The translations under genes and the position numbers were made by a program. DNA of 64,000 nucleotides from Parazoarcus communis (GTDB lineage: Bacteria > Pseudomonadota > Gammaproteobacteria > Burkholderiales > Rhodocyclaceae), in contig NZ_CP022188.1 in the NCBI RefSeq assembly GCF_003111665.1, forward strand, positions 4,822,934 to 4,886,933, written 5' to 3'. Shown here piece by piece: positions 54,654 to 64,000 of this stretch; position 1 is the stretch's first letter; every line of letters starts with the position of its first letter. The notes beneath the pieces were generated by a model that saw nothing but the letters and a program-made list of their open reading frames with translations, was not told where the DNA came from and made no database searches.

Positions 54654-55334
54654 TCAACTCTCCCCGGTCGCTTCGAGCACGTAGCCCATACCGCGCACGG
54701 TGCGGATCAGGCGCGGCTCGAAGGGCTCGTCCACCTTGGCGCGCAGCCGCCGCACCGCCACCTCGATCACATTGGTATCGCTGTCGAAATTCATGTCCCA
54801 CACCTGGGATGCAATCAGCGAGCGCGGCAGCACTTCACCTTGGCGCCGCAGCAGCAGTTCGAGCAGCGCGAACTCTTTTGCGGTGAGGTCGATGCGAACC
54901 CCCGCGCGGGTCACCCGACGGCGCATGAGGTCGAGCTCCAGGTCGGCAGCGCGCATGACCTCGGGCTCCTTGGCCTTGCCTCGCCGCAACAGGGTGCGCA
55001 CGCGGGCGAGCAGTTCGGAAAAGGCAAAGGGCTTCACCAGGTAATCATCGGCACCGAGCTCCAGCCCGCGCACCCTGTCCTCGACCTGATCGCGCGCGGT
55101 GAGGAAGAGCACCGGCATCTCGTGCCCCTGCCGGCGCACGGTCTGCAGCACGCCCCAGCCATCGAGCGAGGGCAGCATGACGTCGAGCACAACAAGGTCG
55201 TAAGTTCCGTCCAGCGCCAGATGCAGGCCATCGAGCCCGTCGCGCGCGAGATCGACCACGAAGCCGGCCTCGGACAGGCCCTGGCGCAGGTAGTCGCCGG
55301 TTTTGGGTTCGTCCTCGACGATCAGGATCTTCAC
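54654..55334 (-). CDS. cusR: Heavy-metal response regulator (CusR-like)
   Basis: 226-residue OmpR-type regulator. The receiver has [17 protein letters not shown], the phospho-accepting Asp in [11 protein letters not shown] and VKPFAFSE; a winged helix ends [18 protein letters not shown]. It is the first gene of the minus-strand pair with cusS and diverges from the copper efflux operon across a gap with a CopR/CusR-type box. It should activate both sides in response to copper or silver. Confidence 0.9.
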   Translation of the reverse strand: MKILIVEDEPKTGDYLRQGLSEAGFVVDLARDGLDGLHLALDGTYDLVVLDVMLPSLDGWGVLQTVRRQGHEMPVLFLTARDQVEDRVRGLELGADDYLVKPFAFSELLARVRTLLRRGKAKEPEVMRAADLELDLMRRRVTRAGVRIDLTAKEFALLELLLRRQGEVLPRSLIASQVWDMNFDSDTNVIEVAVRRLRAKVDEPFEPRLIRTVRGMGYVLEATGES

Positions 55335-55399
55335 GACGTGCTCATCTCGAATGCGGTGTCCGCCATATTGTGCACGCTGCCGCCCAGCGTCGAGCCAGG

Positions 55400-55415
55400 A
55401 TTACAAAGATGTAAT
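55400..55415. promoter_or_regulatory. CopR/CusR-type operator
   Basis: ATTACA-AAGA-TGTAAT is a perfect 6-bp palindrome with a 4-nt spacer, matching the TTACA-N4-TGTAA type bound by CusR/CopR regulators. It lies in the divergent gap between cusR and the cupredoxin gene. Confidence 0.8.
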
Positions 55416-55585
55416 GTCCGCGTCAGCTTTCTGTCCGTCACCGGCGGGCAAGATTGCGTGGCTCAAGTTGGCACGTATCTTCGTTGCCCCGCTTACATCC
55501 AAAACTGACGACCCATGATCTCTTGCGCCCTCAATGACAGGTTCGACGCAATTTCCGTTCGGCCCGGGCACGAACGGAGGCAGCC

Positions 55586-56086
55586 ATGACCAGTCGCCGC
55601 CGCTTTATCGCTGCCGGTATCGCCAGCGGCTTGCTTGGCTTCACCTCCCTGGCGCGTGCCCATGGCGACGCTGCCCACACTGGCAAGGCAAAGACACCCG
55701 ATGCCGCCGAGCAGCAGGCGTGGGGAATTGCCGGCGCACCCGACAAGGCGCACCGCACGATCCGCATCGAGATGAGCGACGACATGCGCTTCACCCCGGA
55801 CCGTATCGCGGTGAGGCTCGGCGAAACCATCCGCTTCGAGCACCACAACACGGGCGCAGTACTGCACGAGATGGTCATCGGCACGCCGGAAACACTCACC
55901 GAGCACGCGGCCCTGATGATGCGTTTTCCAGACATGGTGCATGACGAACCGTGGATGGCACACGTGCCGGCCGGCAGGAAGGCGGAGATGATCTGGACCT
56001 TCAACCGCGCAGGGGAATTCGAGTTTGCCTGCCTGATGCCGGGCCACTATCAGGCCGGCATGAAAGGCACGCTCATCGTCAGGTGA
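55586..56086 (+). CDS. Tat-exported cupredoxin-domain protein
   Basis: 166 residues; the twin-arginine signal MTSRRRFIAAGIASGLLG is followed by an Ala/Lys-rich linker and a plastocyanin-like domain (IRFTPD-type strand, NTGAVLHEMVIG, and CLMPGHYQAGMKG near the end), which supplies a His-Cys-His/Met type-1-like copper site. GGAGG precedes the ATG. It heads the copper operon downstream of the CopR/CusR box. Its probable role is periplasmic copper binding or transfer. Confidence 0.88.
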   Translation: MTSRRRFIAAGIASGLLGFTSLARAHGDAAHTGKAKTPDAAEQQAWGIAGAPDKAHRTIRIEMSDDMRFTPDRIAVRLGETIRFEHHNTGAVLHEMVIGTPETLTEHAALMMRFPDMVHDEPWMAHVPAGRKAEMIWTFNRAGEFEFACLMPGHYQAGMKGTLIVR

Positions 56087-56171
56087 GAAAGAACAGCAGG
56101 TTCGCACCGGAGCAACGCATTCAAGGCAGTCCACTCACTCATCCAGACCGACAACTGGAAAAGGAATACAC

Positions 56172-56513
56172 ATGAAAACCACCTTCGCCATCCTCGCCTT
56201 CGCTGCCCTTGCCATCAGCGCACCTGCGCTTGCCGCCGACGATCACGCCGCGCATCAGGGTGCCATGGGCAACATGCACGACGCCGCCGGGATGATGTCC
56301 GATGGCACGGTGAAAAAGCTCGACGCGGCGGCAGGCAAGCTCACCATCAGCCACGGCCCGCTCGCCAACCTCGACATGCCACCGATGACCATGGTGTTCC
56401 GCGCCAGCGATCCTGCCCTGCTGAACGGCGTGAAGGTTGGCGACAAGATCCGCTTCAAGGCAGAGCGCGTCGGTGGTGCCTTTACCGTGACCGAACTGGA
56501 AGTCGCCAAGTAA
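56172..56513 (+). CDS. CusF-like periplasmic copper/silver chaperone
   Basis: 113 residues; signal peptide MKTTFAILAFAALAISAPALA, then a His/Met-rich spacer (HAAHQGAMGNMHDAAGMM) and the CusF_Ec-type barrel with MPPMTMVFRA, the Met/Trp-region metal site, and KIRFKAERVGGAFTVTEL. AAGGA precedes the ATG. It hands Cu(I) or Ag(I) to the CusCBA pump encoded next. Confidence 0.9.
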   Translation: MKTTFAILAFAALAISAPALAADDHAAHQGAMGNMHDAAGMMSDGTVKKLDAAAGKLTISHGPLANLDMPPMTMVFRASDPALLNGVKVGDKIRFKAERVGGAFTVTELEVAK

Positions 56514-56539
56514 TTCACCTGCCCGATTGATGGCGTCAC

Positions 56540-56569
56540 GGGGGCTCAGCATGAAATCGTGCAGCCCCC
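56540..56569 (+). other. Hairpin between the cusF-like gene and cusC
   Basis: GGGGGCT and AGCCCCC form a 7-bp stem with an inner GCA/TGC pairing. No T-run follows, so termination would be incomplete. It may lower cusCBA expression relative to the cusF-like gene. Confidence 0.4.
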
Positions 56570-56663
56570 AATTGAATCCTGCGCCGGAAGGGACGGCATG
56601 CCCCACATGGATTCGCCATTCGCGAGACTCGCGTGCCTGAGACCTGCTTTCATCAAGGCCACC

Positions 56664-57941
56664 ATGACTGATCTGCGTACTCCCCGACGCTTGCTGGCAT
56701 CGTCATTCCTGCTTGCCGCACTGGGTGCCGGCCCGGCGCTGGCCGACGGCCCGATGCTCGGCGCCACCGTCGCCGGGTTGATCGAACATGCCCGCCTCCA
56801 CAACCCGGACTTTGCTGCACAACGGGCCGAGGCCGAAGCCGCGCACGAGCGCATCGAACCCGCCGGCGCCTTGCCCGACCCGAAGTTTCAGATCGAGCTG
56901 ATGGATACCACCAACACCATGCGTGGTGGCCGCACGACGATTCTCCCGGGCGAGGTGGGCGAAACCCGGTATCGCGTGGTGCAGTCGTTTCCGGCCTGGG
57001 GCAAGCGCGAACTCGACGTCCGCGCCGCCACCGCACGTGCAGGACGCGCCGACGCCGGCCGCGAAGCAGTGTGGCTGGAGCTGAGCGCGAGCATCAAGGC
57101 CGCGTGGCTGCGCTACTACGCAGCCGACCGCGAAGCCGTATTGAACCGGGACGCACTGCGCCTGCTGCAGGGCCTTGAGGAAATCACCCTTTCACGCTAC
57201 CGCCACGGCCTGCTGCCGCAGCAGGCCGTACTGCGCGCGCAACGCGAGATCACCGCCCAGCGTCTATCCCTGGTTGCCGTCGAGCAGCGCCGCCGCACGG
57301 CCACCGCCGCCCTCAACGCGCTCCTCGCGCGCACGCCGGGCAGCCCGCTTGCCGCACCGGCGGAACCGGCGCCGCTCGCCGACCTGCCGCCCATCGACCA
57401 GCTGCTGACACATACCCGCGACCGTAACCCGCTGCTCGCAGCCGAAGCCGCCGGCGTTGAAGCCGCCCGCTTCGAGCGCGACCGCACCTGGCGTGACCGC
57501 TACCCGGACTTCAGCATCGGCCTCACCAACAACCGCCCGCGGGGCGGCGAGTCGTCCTGGGATCTGATGTTCGAAGTCATGATTCCGCTGCAGCAATCGG
57601 CACGGCGGGCCCGCGAGCGCGAGGCGACCTACATGCTGACGGCTGCCGATGCGCGCCGCGATGCGGCGGAAGCGAAGCTGCACGGCGAACTTGGCAGCGC
57701 ACATGCAGCCTATACCGCCGGCCACGACACCCTGCGCCTGTTGCGCGGCACCCTGCTGCCGCAGGCTGAAGCCACCCGGGACGCCAGTCGCTCGGCCTTT
57801 TCCGCCGGCAGCGTCGATTTTGACACCGTGCTCGAAGCCGAACGCCAACTGGTGGACACCCGTCTTGCCCTGCTGCAGGCCGATCTCGACACACGCCTTG
57901 CATTGACCGAACTCGAAAAGATTGCTGGAGACCTGCCGTGA
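56664..57941 (+). CDS. cusC: Outer-membrane efflux protein (CusC/TolC family)
   Basis: 425 residues from ATG 56664, giving signal peptide MTDLRTPRRLLASSFLLAAL ending at ALA. Earlier ATGs at 56598 or 56607 are possible, and the first of these also has a GGAAGG site. The body shows two OEP repeats of alpha-helical hairpins (EAEAAHERIEPAGALPDPKF; SRSAFSAGSVDFDTVLEAER). It forms the outer-membrane channel of the Cu/Ag RND pump. It overlaps the cusB start (GTGA region) by 4 nt. Confidence 0.87.
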   Translation: MTDLRTPRRLLASSFLLAALGAGPALADGPMLGATVAGLIEHARLHNPDFAAQRAEAEAAHERIEPAGALPDPKFQIELMDTTNTMRGGRTTILPGEVGETRYRVVQSFPAWGKRELDVRAATARAGRADAGREAVWLELSASIKAAWLRYYAADREAVLNRDALRLLQGLEEITLSRYRHGLLPQQAVLRAQREITAQRLSLVAVEQRRRTATAALNALLARTPGSPLAAPAEPAPLADLPPIDQLLTHTRDRNPLLAAEAAGVEAARFERDRTWRDRYPDFSIGLTNNRPRGGESSWDLMFEVMIPLQQSARRAREREATYMLTAADARRDAAEAKLHGELGSAHAAYTAGHDTLRLLRGTLLPQAEATRDASRSAFSAGSVDFDTVLEAERQLVDTRLALLQADLDTRLALTELEKIAGDLP

Positions 57942-59492
57942 ACTCGAGCCTGAATCGCCCGCTGACCGCGCTTGCGGTCGCACTCGCCCTTGGCGCAGGC
58001 TACTGGGCAGGCAGCCGTAACGACGCCATGCCCGACACGATGAACACGGCAGCAGCGCCTGCAGGCACTGCGCAAGGCGACGCCAGCGGTGAGGCGCGCA
58101 AGATTCTTTATTACCGCAACCCGATGGGCCTGCCCGACACCTCGCCCGAGCCCAAGAAGGACTCGATGGGGATGGACTACATTCCGGTGTATGCCGACGA
58201 CGCCCCGGACGACAGCGGTGTGGTCCGTGTCAGCCCTGCGCGGGTACAGACCCTGGGGGTGAAGACCGCGCTGGCCGAAAGCAAGGTGCTCGACGCCGTT
58301 GTTCGCGCCGTGGGTCGTATCGAAGTCAATGAACGCGCCGTGGTCGACGTTGCCCCCCGCTTCGAAGGCTGGATCGAACGCCTTTACGTCAATGCCGTGG
58401 GCGACCCGGTTCGCCGCGGCCAGCCGCTGTTTTCGGTGTACAGCCCCGAGCTGCAATCCGCAGGCGATGAGCTGAATATTGCCGAACGCCTGCAGCGCAG
58501 CAGCGCCGGCAACGACCCCGTCGCCGCCGAATCGGCGGCCCGCCTCGCCGATGCCACCCGCGCACGCCTGCGCAACTGGGAGATCGCGGCGCCGGCCGGC
58601 GGAAAAGTCCCGTCGCGCCAGACCTTCAACGCCCCCGCCAATGGCGTGGTGCTGGAAAACGCGCGGTTCAGGGCGCACGTTCATGGCAGGCGAGGCGATC
58701 TACCGCATTGCCGACCTCTCCACCGTGTGGGTCATCGCCGACATCTTCGAGCAGGACCTGGCCCGGGTGAGGGTCGGCCAGACTGCCACGGTCAGCCTCG
58801 ACGCCTTCCCCGGACGCAGCTTTGAGGCCCACGTCGATTATCTCTACCCCACGCTCAACAGCGCCACCCGCTCCACGCCGGTGCGACTGACGCTCGACAA
58901 TCGTGACGGGCTGCTGCGCCCGGCATGTTCGCGCATGTCGACCTGGCCAGCGCTGGCGCTGCGCCACGCGTGACCGTGCCGATTTCGGCAGTGATCGACG
59001 ATGGCGCCCGTCAGGTCGTGCTGCTCGCCCTCGACGAGGGCCGCTTCAAGCCGCAGCCGGTCAAGCTCGGACAACGCGGACGCACCGAGGTGGAAGTGCT
59101 CGACGGCGTGCAGGCAGGCGACCGCGTGGTGGTGTCGGCCAACTTCCTGATCGACTCTGAGAGTCAGCTCAAGGCCGCGCTCTCCAATCTGAGCGAAGCG
59201 GACGAAGCCGCAACCACCAGTTACGACGCCGCTGGCGTATTCGAGGCCGCCGACACCGAAAGCGGCACGGCGACCTTCACCCACGAGCCGATTCCCGCCC
59301 TGAAATGGCCGGACATGACCATGGATTTCGGCCTCGACACCCCCGAGCTGACCGCAGACATCGCGCCGGGCACCCCCGGTCCGCTTCACCTTCGAGCAGC
59401 GTGCGCCGGGCGAGTTCGTCATCACCCGCATCGACAAGGTGAAGCCAGGCGCCGCAAGCGCTGCGTCCGACAGCGCCCACGGGAGCCACTGA
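57938..59492 (+). pseudogene. cusB: RND efflux periplasmic adaptor CusB with CusF-like C-terminus (frameshifted)
   Basis: The frames together encode a full adaptor: an N-terminal anchor, a heavy-metal-binding segment (YYRNPMGLPDTSPEPKKDSM), the barrel and lipoyl parts, and a C-terminal CusF-like domain (HEPIPALKWPDMTMDFGL). About four shifts split it: near 58659 (A-run), 58680 (T), 58923 (G) and 59378. Each single-base addition restores conserved text such as FMAGEAIYRIADLSTVW and RPGMFAHVDLASAG. The stop overlaps nothing but ends 1 nt before cusA. The lesions look like sequencing errors rather than decay. Confidence 0.82.
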
Positions 59493-59493
59493 C

Positions 59494-62400
59494 ATGCTGG
59501 ATCGCGTCATCGACTGGTCCGCGCGCAATGTCTTTCTCGTCATTCTGGCGACGCTGTTCCTGATCGGCGGTGGCCTTTATGCGGTCAAGCAGACGCCGCT
59601 TGACGCCATCCCCGACCTCTCGGACGTGCAGGTCATCGTCTATACCGACTATCCCGGACAGGCGCCGCAGGTGGTCGAGGATCAGGTGACCTATCCGCTC
59701 ACGACCTCGATGCTCGCGGTGCCGCGGGCCAAGGTGGTGCGCGGTTTCTCGATGTTCGGCGCGTCCTATGTGTACGTGATCTTCGAGGACGGCACCGACA
59801 TCTACTGGGCGCGTTCGCGCGTACTCGAGTACCTCAGCTCCGCCGCGGGGCGTCTGCCTGCCGGCGTGGCACCGCAGATTGGCCCTGACGCGACCGGCGT
59901 CGGCTGGGTGTTTCAGTACGCGGTGACGGGCAAGAACATGTCGCTTGCCGACACCCGCAGCCTGCAGGACTGGTATCTGCGCTATCAGCTCACCCAGGCC
60001 GAGGGCGTCTCGGAAGTGGCTAGCGTCGGCGGCTTTGTGCGCGAGTACCAGGTGACGGTCGACCCGCACCGCCTCGCCACCTTCGGCATCGCCCTCGACG
60101 AGGTGGGCAAGGTGATCAGCGCCTCCAACCGCGACGTTGGCGGGCGCGTCATCGAGATGGCGGAAAAGGAGTACATGGTGCGCGGCCGCGGCTACCTGCG
60201 TGGCGTGGAGGACATCGAAAACCTGGTGCTCAAAAGCGTGGGCGGCACGGCTGTTACGGTAGCCGATATCGCTCGGGTGGAGCTGGTGCCGGCCGAACGA
60301 CGCGGCATTGCCGAGCTCAACGGCGAGGGCGAAGTCGCTTCCGGGATCGTGATGGCGCGCTTCGGACAGAACGCGCTCGACGTGATCGCCAGCGTCAAGG
60401 CCAAACTCGCCGAACTGGCGCCCGGCCTGCCGGAAGGCGTCGAGATCATTCCGGTGTACGACCGCTCGACGCTGATCGAGGACGCCATCGCCAACCTGAA
60501 ATGGACGCTGATGGAAGAGAGTCTGATCGTGGCCGCGGTGTGCGTCATCTTCCTGCTTCATGTGCGCAGCGCGCTGGTCGCCATCATCACCCTGCCGCTG
60601 GGCATCCTGGTCGCCTTCATTGCCATGCGCGCGCTCGACCTGGGCTCCACATAATGAGTCTGGGCGGCATTGCGATTGCCATCGGCGCCATGGTGGACGC
60701 GGCGATCGTGATGATCGAGAACGCCCACAAGCGGCTCGAGCGCCTGCCGCCCGATGCCACGCGTGCCGAACATGCGCAGACCATCATCCGCGCCTGCAAG
60801 GAGGTGGGGCCGGCGCTGTTCTTCTCGCTGCTGATCATCACCGTGTCCTTCCTCCCGGTGTTCACGCTCGAAGGCCAGGAAGGCCGCATGTTCTCGCCAC
60901 TGGCCTTCACCAAGACCTTTGCCATGGCCGGCGCGGCGCTGCTGTCGGTGACGCTGGTACCGGTGCTGATGCTGTTCTTCGTGCGTGGGAACATCCTGCC
61001 CGAGGCGAAGAACCCGGTGAACCGCTTCCTGATCTGGGTCTACCGCCCGATCATCCGTCAGGTGATGCGCTTCAAGGTACTCACCATCCTCGTCGCCCTG
61101 GTCGCGATGGCGGCAACCGTCTTCCCTGCGCGCCAGATCGGCTCCGAATTCATGCCCACGCTCAACGAAGGCGCGATCTTCTACATGCCCGCGGCCCTGC
61201 CCGGCATGTCGGTGACCGAAGCCGGACGCCTGCTGGCCACCACCAACCGCATCATCAAGACCTTCCCCGAAGTGGCTTCGGTCTATGGCAAGGCCGGTCG
61301 TGCCAACTCCGCCACCGACCCGGCGCCGCTGGAAATGTTCGAGACCGTCATCAACCTCAAACCCAGAGACGAATGGCGCCCCGGGCTGACGGTGGATGGA
61401 TTGATCGCGGAGATGGACGCCGCACTCAAGTTCCCCGGTCTGGCCAACTCGTGGACCATGCCGATCAAGGCCCGTATCGACATGCTCTCCACCGGCATCC
61501 GCACCCCGGTCGGGGTCAAGGTGTTCGGCAAGGACCTCGAAACGCTGGAGCAGGTGGCACGTCAGGTCGAAGCCGCCGTGCGCAGCCTGCCCGCCACCTC
61601 CAGCGCCTATGCCGAACGTGTCGCCGGCGGCTACTACGTGGATATCGAACCACGCCGCGACCAGATCGCGCGCTACGGTCTCAGCGTCGGCATGGTGCTC
61701 GACGTGGTCGCGACCGCACTCGGCGGCGACAGCGTCACCACCACCGTCGAAGGGCTGGAGCGCTACAACGTCAGCGTGCGCTACCCGCGCAGCCTGCGCG
61801 ATGACCCGCAGCGCATCGCCACCGAGATCTATGTGCCGACCGCCAACGGCCCGATCCCGCTCGGCCAGCTGGCAACGGTCAGCCTGCAGCGTGGCGCGCC
61901 GGCGATCCGCACCGAGAACGCGCTGCTTGCGGCTACGTCTATGTCGACACCCGCGACAGCGACATCGGCGCCTTCGTCAAGCGCGCACAGCAGGCGGTGA
62001 CCGAACAGGTCAGCTTCCCGCCCGGCTACTACGCCACCTGGAGCGGCCAGTTCGAGAACATGGAGCGCGCCAAGGCCAAGCTCGCCGTGGTCGGTCCACT
62101 GACGCTGGCGCTGATCTTCGTGCTGCTCTATCTCAACTTCCGCCGCTTGAGCGAAACCCTGATCGTGATGCTGTCGGTGCCTTTCGCCTTGGTTGGCGGC
62201 GTCTGGCTGATGTGGTGGCTCGACTACCAGATGAGCGTCGCGGTGGCCGTCGGCTTCATCGCGCTCGCCGGGGTGGCGGCAGAAACCGGCGTGATCATGC
62301 TGATCTACCTTGATCAGGCGTGGAAGGAGATCCGGGCCAGACGCGCCGGTGAAGGCCTCGCCCCAACACCGGCCGACCTCTACCACGCCATCATGGACGG

Positions 62401-62630
62401 CGCGGTGGAGCGTTGCGCCCGAAGATGATGACGTGGTTGCGATCATGGCCGGTCTGCTGCCCATCATGTGGAGCACCGGCACCGGTTCGGAAGTCATGAG
62501 CCGCATCGCAGCACCGATGGTGGGCGGAATGATCTCCTCCACCGTGCTGACGCTGGCGGTGATTCCGGCGCTGTATGCCCTGGTCAAGGAGTGGCAACTG
62601 AAGCGCGAGGGGCGTATACAGCAGGAATGA
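59494..62630 (+). pseudogene. cusA: Cu(I)/Ag(I) RND efflux pump CusA (frameshifted)
   Basis: A heavy-metal-type RND pump of about 1045 residues when joined. It starts [19 protein letters not shown] and shows the conserved GGIAIAIGAMVDAAIVMIENAHKR helix (described in part) and an RND C-terminal half. Four indels split it: near 60651 (missing A in GSNIMSLGG), 61931 (missing G), 62413 and 62432 (in RPKMMTVVAIMAG). Each restores family sequence. ATG is 1 nt after the cusB stop, and the last codons overlap the MFS start. If the indels are real, no functional pump is made. Confidence 0.82.
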
Positions 62631-63855
62631 ACGCGCCCGACCCGGCCCCCGAGGATCGCTCCAGCGCACCGCCCGCGAAGGCGGGGCTTCCACCTGCGAT
62701 CTGGATGCTGGGCTTCGTCAGCCTGCTGATGGATGTGTCCTCCGAACTGATCCACAGCCTGCTGCCGGTCTTCCTTGTCACCAGCCTCGGCGCGGGGACG
62801 TTTGTTGTCGGGCTGATCGAAGGCGCAGCCGAGGCGACCGCGCTGATCGTGAAGGTCTTCTCCGGCGTGCTCTCCGATTACTGGGCAAGCGCAAACCGCT
62901 GGCAGTGCTCGGCTACGGACTCGGCGCATTGTCCAAGCCACTGTTCGCGCTCGCCACCGGCCCCGGCCTGGTGCTGGGAGCGCGACTGATCGACCGCGTC
63001 GGCAAGGGCATCCGCGGTGCGCCGCGCGACGCACTGGTCGCCGACATCGCCCCGCCCGAGATGCGCGGCGCGGCCTTCGGCCTGCGCCAGTCGCTCGACA
63101 CCGTCGGCGCCTTCGTCGGCCCCTTGCTCGCAATGGGGCTGATGCTGCTGTGGGCAAACGATTTCCGCGCGGTGTTCTGGGTCGCCATCGTCCCCGGGCT
63201 GCTGTCGGTGGCCCTGCTGCTGTTCGGCGTGCGCGAACCCGAGCGCGCGCCGCAAGCAAAGCGCACCAATCCGCTCAAGCGCGAAAACATGCGGCTGCTG
63301 TCGTCTGCCTACTGGTGGGTGGTGGGCATCGGCGCACTGTTCACGCTGGCGCGCTTCTCCGAAGCCTTCCTCGTGCTGCGGACACTCGATGGCGGACTGG
63401 CGATTGCACTGACCCCGCTGGTGCTGGTCGGCATGAACGTCGTGTACGCCCTCACCGCCTACCCCTTCGGGAAACTGTCGGATGGCGTGAGCCACACGTT
63501 GCTGCTGGGAATCGGCCTCGTGGTGCTGATCGCGGCCGACCTCGTTCTGGCCTCAAGCACGCACGGAGCGGTGCTGGCAGCAGGCATAGTGCTGTGGGGA
63601 CTGCACATGGGCATCACGCAGGGCTTGCTGGCGCGCATGGTGGCCGACTGTGCTCCCACCGAACTGCGCGGCACCGCCTACGGCTTCTTCAACCTCGTCG
63701 GACTGGCCATGCTGGCTGGCCAGCGTTCTGGCCGGCTTGCTGTGGGAGCTGCACGGCGCGAATGGACCTTCATCGCTGGCGCCGGGTTTGCATTGCTAGC
63801 GCTGCTGGCGATCCTGTTGCGCCCCGATGCTGCCGCGCAGGCAGGCGCAGCCTAA
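62627..63855 (+). pseudogene. MFS transporter (frameshifted)
   Basis: A 12-helix major facilitator protein of about 409 residues when joined. It starts [20 protein letters not shown] and contains GLIEGAAEATALIVKVFSGVLSD and DRVGKGIRGAPRDALVAD, typical of the family. Shifts are near 62885 (missing G in DYWGKRKPLAVLG), 63716 and 63760, the last two compensating around ASVLAGLLWELHGA. It overlaps the cusA stop by 4 nt (ATGA), so it belongs to the copper operon. The substrate is not clear; export of a metal complex or drug is possible. Confidence 0.78.
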
Positions 63856-64000
63856 GCCGTTCCCGTACCGGACTCGGACACCGACGGACTGCGCATGCCC
63901 GACTCATCGAGGAGCCAGTTTCTGAACGCCGCAACGACCGGCCGGTCGGCGATCTCCTCCGGTGTCACAATGTAGTAGGCAAAGCGCCGGCCAAGCGAAA
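63852..64000 (-). CDS. LysR-family regulator, C-terminal part (GcvA-like, partial)
   Basis: Minus-strand frame that runs off the window: SLGRRFAYYIVTPEEIADRP, then VVAAFRNWLLDES and a Ser/Gly-rich tail ending in TAG. This is the usual C-terminus of GcvA-type LysR substrate-binding domains. It is convergent with the MFS gene, with which it overlaps by 4 nt. Confidence 0.65.
   Translation of the reverse strand, partial: SLGRRFAYYIVTPEEIADRPVVAAFRNWLLDESGMRSPSVSESGTGTA

Noticed and set aside
57938..63855. True programmed frameshifting in cusB, cusA and the MFS gene
   Set aside because: There are too many shifts (about eleven), in mixed contexts, with no shared slippery site or downstream structure.
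1..64000. CRISPR array, rRNA or tRNA genes
   Set aside because: Read for evenly spaced repeats, ribosomal sequence and tRNA T-arm patterns; none seen. Only the three dispersed inverted repeats and the short operator arrays recur.

Overview
The window looks like a chromosomal segment of a high-GC betaproteobacterium of the Rhodocyclales (Thauera/Azoarcus/Aromatoleum type). This is inferred from the aorABC-type tungsten aldehyde oxidoreductase cluster, sigma-54/AcoR-type control of alcohol and aldehyde oxidation, and the acyl-CoA and transport gene content. No rRNA, tRNA or CRISPR array was seen.

Region 1 (1-13.6 kb) handles alcohols and aldehydes. On the minus strand lie an AcoR-type sigma-54 activator, aorA, aorB, aorC and a MoaD-like gene. 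On the plus strand lie pedF, a quinoprotein-associated binding protein, a YVTN beta-propeller protein and cytochrome b561. An exaC-type aldehyde dehydrogenase, a DUF779 protein and a small cytochrome c follow on the minus strand. Three -24/-12 sigma-54 promoter matches precede pedF, exaC and aorA. A second AcoR-like protein, divergent from exaC, has lost the GAFTGA loop and the DNA-binding domain. No quinoprotein alcohol dehydrogenase is in the window.

Region 2 (13.7-40.1 kb) is mostly metabolic and housekeeping. It holds a double-cupin protein, a hybrid histidine kinase with an OmpR-type regulator, and an acyl-CoA synthetase/acyl-CoA dehydrogenase/ETF-QO/permease operon. It continues with trhO and a GST-like gene, an allophanate hydrolase with a complete peptide-type ABC transporter and a divergent LysR, a MscS channel, a RIO kinase and several uncharacterised proteins. 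Three copies of a GC-rich, roughly 70-bp intergenic inverted repeat lie here.

Region 3 (40.1-51.6 kb) is a defence island. A Fic protein and a coupled small protein diverge from hsdR, a B12-type radical SAM enzyme, hsdM, hsdS and an Abi_2 (AbiD/F) gene. A four-half-site operator array sits between fic and hsdR. The radical SAM gene embedded between hsdR and hsdM is the best candidate here for an undescribed system. hsdS is split by a 1387-bp IS5-family element with a 4-bp target duplication. A NYN-domain gene fragment marks the far edge.

Region 4 (51.5-64 kb) holds arfB, small proteins and a copper/silver resistance locus: a DUF411 protein, CusS/CusR-like regulators, a CopR/CusR-type box, a cupredoxin, a CusF-like protein, CusC, CusB, CusA, an MFS transporter and a partial LysR gene. 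cusB, cusA and the MFS gene carry about eleven small indels within roughly 5 kb, nearly all apparent single-base losses. Base-calling errors explain this better than decay of three adjacent genes.
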